Position numbers and translations under genes: made by a program. Positions 5,772 through 8,559 of a DNA stretch of 8,559 nt are shown piece after piece. Every line of letters begins with the position of its first letter. Within the stretch, counting starts at the first letter, position 1. The stretch covers positions 1 through 8,559 of the forward strand of contig JACRAV010000107.1 in the NCBI GenBank assembly GCA_016213305.1, read 5' to 3'. The stretch comes from Candidatus Zixiibacteriota bacterium (GTDB lineage Bacteria > Zixibacteria > MSB-5A5 > GN15 > FEB-12). The notes below the pieces were generated by a model. It made no database searches, was not told the DNA's origin, and worked only from the letters and a program-made list of their open reading frames with translations.

Positions 5772-7162
5772 CAGATGGTCCGTGAGAAGGTGACCGTCTT
5801 TTCGGCCTGTTTGCCGTTCAGGTAGGTGTCGAACGTCATGGCGATATTGCGCACAAACGTCCGACCGATAGTTGAGATGTGCAATCCGGCGTCACCGCGG
5901 GTGAGCAGGCCGTCGTCAACGAATGATTCCAGCGCCTGATGTTCGTTTGCAAAATATCCGAAGTAATCGACGCCAAAACGATCCTGCAATGACTGGTAGC
6001 TCAGCGTAAAATTGCACATCAACTGGGTGATGACATACTGGCGAATGAGATCGTCCTGTCCCAGACGCATCCCGCGATAAATGGCCAGCCCGCGCTCGGC
6101 GATCGCGTTGCCGTAGCTGTCGAGCTTCGAATGGCTCTGGAAGAACGTGTTGTCGATGTACCCGATCGCCGACATCCCGAATCCGATCATCTCCGGCGCC
6201 TGCTGGACCGTGTATCCCATGAAATTTCGGAACAGCCGCCCGTCACGCTGGGCCACCGCCAGTTCATCGTCGGGAAGAGCGAAGTGATCCATGCCGATCT
6301 GCAAATATCCGGCCGCAGTGAGCTTCTCAATCGCGGTGGCAAAGAGCCGGTACTTGACGTCGGTGGTGGGCAGGTCCTCGGGGTCGATGCGGTTCTGGTG
6401 CGCCAGAGACTTGGGCAGGTAGGCGAACGAATAGACCGCCAGCCGGTCCGGTCTCAGCGACACAATCTGATCGAGGGTATGACTGAACGACTCGACTTTT
6501 TGCAAAGGAAGACCGTAGATGAGATCGGCGTTGATACCCCGAAATCCCAGCGACCGGCTCTGCTTGAGCACTTCGGCGACCATGTCAAACGGCTGAATGC
6601 GGCCGACCGCTTTCTGGACGTCGGCGTCGAAGTCCTGCACACCGAACGAGACCCGATTGAAGCCGATGTGACGAAGGGCCTCCAGTTGTTCCCGCTTGGT
6701 CACCCGGGGATCGAGTTCGATCGATTGCTCGTGGTTTGTCTGAAAGGTGAATCGCGAGGTGATGAAATTGAGCACTTCGGTCATGCCGGCAGTGTCAAGA
6801 AAGAGCGGCGTGCCGCCGCCGAAGTGTAACTGGCTGACGGGACGATGGCGGCCGATAATCCGCACGACATTGTCGATCTCGCGGCTGAGCGTTTCGACAT
6901 ACCGGCGAATTCTATCCTGGTTGTTGGTCACGACGGTATTGCATCCGCAGTAATAGCACCGATGGGTGCAGAACGGGATATGACAATAAATGGCCAGCGG
7001 TTCGTCGCGCCGCATTGAGGCCTGTTCGAGCGATCGCGCGTAATCGTCGAACCCGATTGACTCGGTCCACACCGGCACCGTCGGGTAGCTGGTGTAGCGC
7101 GGTCCGGGCCGATCGTACTTCTTCAATAGTTCGACGGATACGGTCGTTGCGGCGTGGCTCAT
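5771..7162 (-). CDS. hemN: Oxygen-independent coproporphyrinogen III dehydrogenase (radical SAM)
   Basis: Radical-SAM enzyme that oxidatively decarboxylates two propionates of coproporphyrinogen III to give protoporphyrinogen IX without oxygen; cytoplasmic. Its 463 residues compare with 457 in E. coli HemN. The cluster motif HIPFCTHRCYYCGC gives C65, C69 and C72 as 4Fe-4S ligands, plus C74 (E. coli C62, C66, C69, C71); the preceding Tyr59 corresponds to E. coli Y56. GGGTP is at 115-119. E149, Q176 (VSFGVQDFD), R188 (VGRIQ) and D213 (NADLIYGLP) correspond to E. coli SAM-site residues E145, Q172, R184 and D209. The C-terminal DHFALPDDELAVAQ and RNFMGYT segments separate true HemN from the HemW/HemN-like chaperone family. 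It also keeps the N-terminal PRYTSYPT motif. The start overlaps the hemE stop as ATGA and has a strong Shine-Dalgarno. An extra Cys (C60) lies within the motif region. Confidence 0.97.
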   Translation of the reverse strand: MSHAATTVSVELLKKYDRPGPRYTSYPTVPVWTESIGFDDYARSLEQASMRRDEPLAIYCHIPFCTHRCYYCGCNTVVTNNQDRIRRYVETLSREIDNVVRIIGRHRPVSQLHFGGGTPLFLDTAGMTEVLNFITSRFTFQTNHEQSIELDPRVTKREQLEALRHIGFNRVSFGVQDFDADVQKAVGRIQPFDMVAEVLKQSRSLGFRGINADLIYGLPLQKVESFSHTLDQIVSLRPDRLAVYSFAYLPKSLAHQNRIDPEDLPTTDVKYRLFATAIEKLTAAGYLQIGMDHFALPDDELAVAQRDGRLFRNFMGYTVQQAPEMIGFGMSAIGYIDNTFFQSHSKLDSYGNAIAERGLAIYRGMRLGQDDLIRQYVITQLMCNFTLSYQSLQDRFGVDYFGYFANEHQALESFVDDGLLTRGDAGLHISTIGRTFVRNIAMTFDTYLNGKQAEKTVTFSRTI

Positions 7163-8193
7163 GCCGTGCTCCTCTGAAAGCCGTGGACTGTTTCCACGAG
7201 CGTGTACACCGACTCGACTGGCGTGCCCGGTTGAATGCCATGCCCGAGATTGAAAATGAAATTATCGTGTGTGCTCAAGCTGTCCAGAATGCTCCCGGTC
7301 TGACGCACAATGCTTTCCTTAGACCCGAACAAAACGGCCGGATCGAGATTCCCCTGGACCGCCTTGTGGGGGAGGGCGGCCGCGGCCCTGGCGATGTCGC
7401 ACCGATAATCGACGCCGATCACTTCGCAGTCGATATCGGCCACGATATCAAGGTACGGGGCGACATTGTTGACAAAAAGGATGCGCGGCACATTGTATCG
7501 TTTCAAACGGCGGAAGATTTCCTGAACGGGGCGCGCCGACCAGTGGCGATAGTCGTCCTGCGAGAGAATCCCGCCCCAGCTGTCGAACAACTGGACCGTA
7601 TCGGCTCCGGCCTTGATCTGCTCCTCCAGGTAGCGGGAGACTATGTCCACCAGAAAATTGAAAAGGGTCTCGCTTGCCGCCGGATATTTATGCAGAAACT
7701 GTTTGGGTTTGTCAAAGTTGCTGGAGCCCTTGCCCTGGATCAGGTAGCAGGCCAGCGTGAAAGGGGAGCCGGCGAAGCCGATGATCGGTGACGCGGGGAG
7801 AACCTTTCGTATTTCGCTGATACCGTCAAATACGAATGTCAATTCGAGCGCGGGGTCATACGGTTTCAATTTCGCCACGTCGTCCGGTCCGTTCACCGGG
7901 TTGGCCAGCACCGGGCCGCCTTCGGGGAATGACACGGGCACTCCCATCGGATCCATGATCGTCAGGATATCCGAGAACAGAATCGCGGCATCGAGATCGA
8001 ATCGCTGGACCGGCTGGCGCACCACCTCCGCGATGAGCGAAGGGGACTTGCACAATTGCTCGAAGGAGACTTTTTCGCGCACCGCCCGATATTCGGGCAG
8101 GTACCGTCCGGCCTGGCGCATGATCCAGATCGGAATCCGACCGTCGTTAGTACCGCGACAGGCCTTGATGAAAGGGGAACCGTTCATGCCCAT
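7159..8193 (-). CDS. hemE: Uroporphyrinogen III decarboxylase
   Basis: Decarboxylates the four acetate side chains of uroporphyrinogen III to make coproporphyrinogen III; cofactor-free cytoplasmic enzyme. From the chosen ATG it has 344 residues, close to the usual 340-355. Conserved motifs run the full length: WIMRQAGRYLPEYR with R26 and R30; DAAILFSDIL with the catalytic Asp D75; GFAGSPFTLACYLIQG with Y150; QLFDSWGG with S206; GVDYRCDIARA; VQGNLDP; and FNLGHGIQPGTP with H318. These correspond to human R37, R41, D86, Y164, S219 and H339. The frame is open upstream to 8280, but that part overlaps hemL and has no family similarity. The ATG at 8193 has GAGG 7 nt upstream; the ATG at 8187 would give a neat ATGA overlap with the hemL stop but poorer ribosome-site spacing. 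The end overlaps hemN by 4 nt. Confidence 0.96.
   Translation of the reverse strand: MGMNGSPFIKACRGTNDGRIPIWIMRQAGRYLPEYRAVREKVSFEQLCKSPSLIAEVVRQPVQRFDLDAAILFSDILTIMDPMGVPVSFPEGGPVLANPVNGPDDVAKLKPYDPALELTFVFDGISEIRKVLPASPIIGFAGSPFTLACYLIQGKGSSNFDKPKQFLHKYPAASETLFNFLVDIVSRYLEEQIKAGADTVQLFDSWGGILSQDDYRHWSARPVQEIFRRLKRYNVPRILFVNNVAPYLDIVADIDCEVIGVDYRCDIARAAAALPHKAVQGNLDPAVLFGSKESIVRQTGSILDSLSTHDNFIFNLGHGIQPGTPVESVYTLVETVHGFQRSTA
7169..7175 (-). promoter_or_regulatory. Ribosome-binding site of hemN
   Basis: The minus strand reads AGAGGAG here, with AGGAG ending 6 nt before the hemN ATG at 7162. It lies inside the hemE coding sequence. It is the best Shine-Dalgarno in the window and fixes the hemN start, in contrast to hemH, which has none. 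Confidence 0.75.
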
Positions 8194-8559
8194 GCGTGCG
8201 CCTCGTTTCGGATTGCGTCGGTCAAGACTCCGGCCGCCTGGGTCAGCATATCGTCGGTGTGCGCGGCCGATATAAAGCAAACTTCATATCCCGAGGGGGG
8301 CAGATAGATGCCGTTTTCCAGTATCCGGCCGTGCATTCGGTTGTAATGTGCGATGCCGTCGGCTGAGATGGTATGCGCGGCGCGGGGGAGGTCGTGTTGG
8401 AAAACGATCCAGAACATCGACGCCACCCCGGCGATATTGACAGTATTGTCGCCGAGGTTCGACATCATGGTGGAAACGAATCGCCGGTTGCGGTCTTCCA
8501 GTTCTCCGTGTATGCGGCCGTCGGCCAGCTGGGAAAGCGTGGCCAGTCCGGCGGTCATC
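8184..8559 (-). CDS. hemL: Glutamate-1-semialdehyde 2,1-aminomutase (C-terminal fragment; 5' end beyond window)
   Basis: PLP enzyme that converts glutamate-1-semialdehyde to 5-aminolevulinate, the committed tetrapyrrole precursor in the C5 pathway. Only the last ~125 residues are present; the full protein is about 430, so the PLP lysine lies outside. Recognisable family features are MTAGLATL (the usual helix after the active-site region), ASMFWIVF (HemL typically has GSMF), HYNRMHGRILENGIYLPPS and CFISAAHTDDM (family pattern GVYLPPS...FVSAAHT). These separate HemL from other class-III aminotransferases such as acetylornithine or GABA aminotransferase. The Met at the right edge is internal, not a start. 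The stop at 8184 overlaps the hemE start by 10 nt (or 4 nt with the alternative start). Its presence implies that the host makes 5-aminolevulinate from glutamyl-tRNA rather than by HemA-type condensation of glycine and succinyl-CoA. Confidence 0.93.
   Translation of the reverse strand, partial: MTAGLATLSQLADGRIHGELEDRNRRFVSTMMSNLGDNTVNIAGVASMFWIVFQHDLPRAAHTISADGIAHYNRMHGRILENGIYLPPSGYEVCFISAAHTDDMLTQAAGVLTDAIRNEAHAWA
8201..8204 (-). promoter_or_regulatory. Ribosome-binding site deciding the hemE start
   Basis: GAGG on the minus strand (within ACGAGGCG) lies 7 nt before the ATG at 8193 and 13 nt before the alternative ATG at 8187. It favours the upstream start, which adds only Met-Gly. The site is inside the last codons of hemL. 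Confidence 0.55.

Noticed and set aside
6131..6829. Long plus-strand open frame (232 codons) opposite hemN
   Set aside because: It is antisense to a fully conserved hemN, has no recognisable domain, and has the Arg/Asp/Val-rich make-up expected of an antisense shadow in GC-rich DNA.
5771..7162. HemW or other HemN-like radical-SAM protein instead of true HemN
   Set aside because: The C74 position after the CxxxCxxC motif, the N-terminal PRYTSYP segment, and the DHFALPDDELAVAQ and RNFMGYT segments are those of authentic HemN.
7159..8193. Possible HemE paralogue such as a corrinoid methyltransferase of the UroD superfamily
   Set aside because: All UroD substrate and catalytic residues (R26, R30, D75, Y150, S206, H318) are present and the gene sits among heme genes.
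8194..8280. Upstream in-frame extension of hemE to 8280
   Set aside because: The extra residues lie over the hemL end, show no uroporphyrinogen decarboxylase similarity, and the ATG at 8193 has a well-spaced GAGG.

Overview
The window reads as one minus-strand block: the end of a heme-biosynthesis operon followed by the first two genes of a tripartite RND efflux system. The host is most likely Gram-negative, because an RND permease and a lipoprotein-type periplasmic adaptor need a two-membrane envelope. The DNA is moderately GC-rich, and coding frames are tightly packed with almost no spacer. The species cannot be told from the sequence. An uncultured FCB-group or deltaproteobacterium-like lineage would fit, but that is only an impression.

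Layout in transcription order (right to left): hemL (glutamate-1-semialdehyde aminomutase, only the C-terminal ~125 residues, cut by the right edge), hemE (uroporphyrinogen decarboxylase), hemN (oxygen-independent coproporphyrinogen III dehydrogenase, radical SAM), hemH (ferrochelatase) and hemG/hemY (FAD-dependent protoporphyrinogen oxidase). All four junctions in this set overlap, by 10 (or 4), 4, 1 and 14 nt, so the genes look translationally coupled. An 80-nt gap follows, the only real spacer in the window. Then come a lipoprotein membrane-fusion protein (MFP) and, 12 nt later, an HAE1-type RND permease that runs off the left edge after 764 codons.

The heme genes make a coherent pathway. 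HemL supplies 5-aminolevulinate early in the route. HemE makes coproporphyrinogen III, HemN makes protoporphyrinogen IX, HemG/HemY oxidises it to protoporphyrin IX, and HemH inserts iron. HemN together with a ferrochelatase carrying Met-Gly-Gly-Pro near its N-terminus points to the classical protoporphyrin branch rather than the coproporphyrin branch. No hemQ is present in the window. hemA, hemB, hemC and hemD are also absent and must lie elsewhere.

Most of the region is ordinary core metabolism. The points worth a second look are the RND pump directly behind the last heme gene (possibly relevant to porphyrin efflux), the symmetric and hairpin-prone DNA in the 80-nt gap, and the pairing of an oxygen-independent HemN with an oxidase of the oxygen-using family. 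I see no mobile element, CRISPR array, tRNA or rRNA gene, phage gene or clearly new system.
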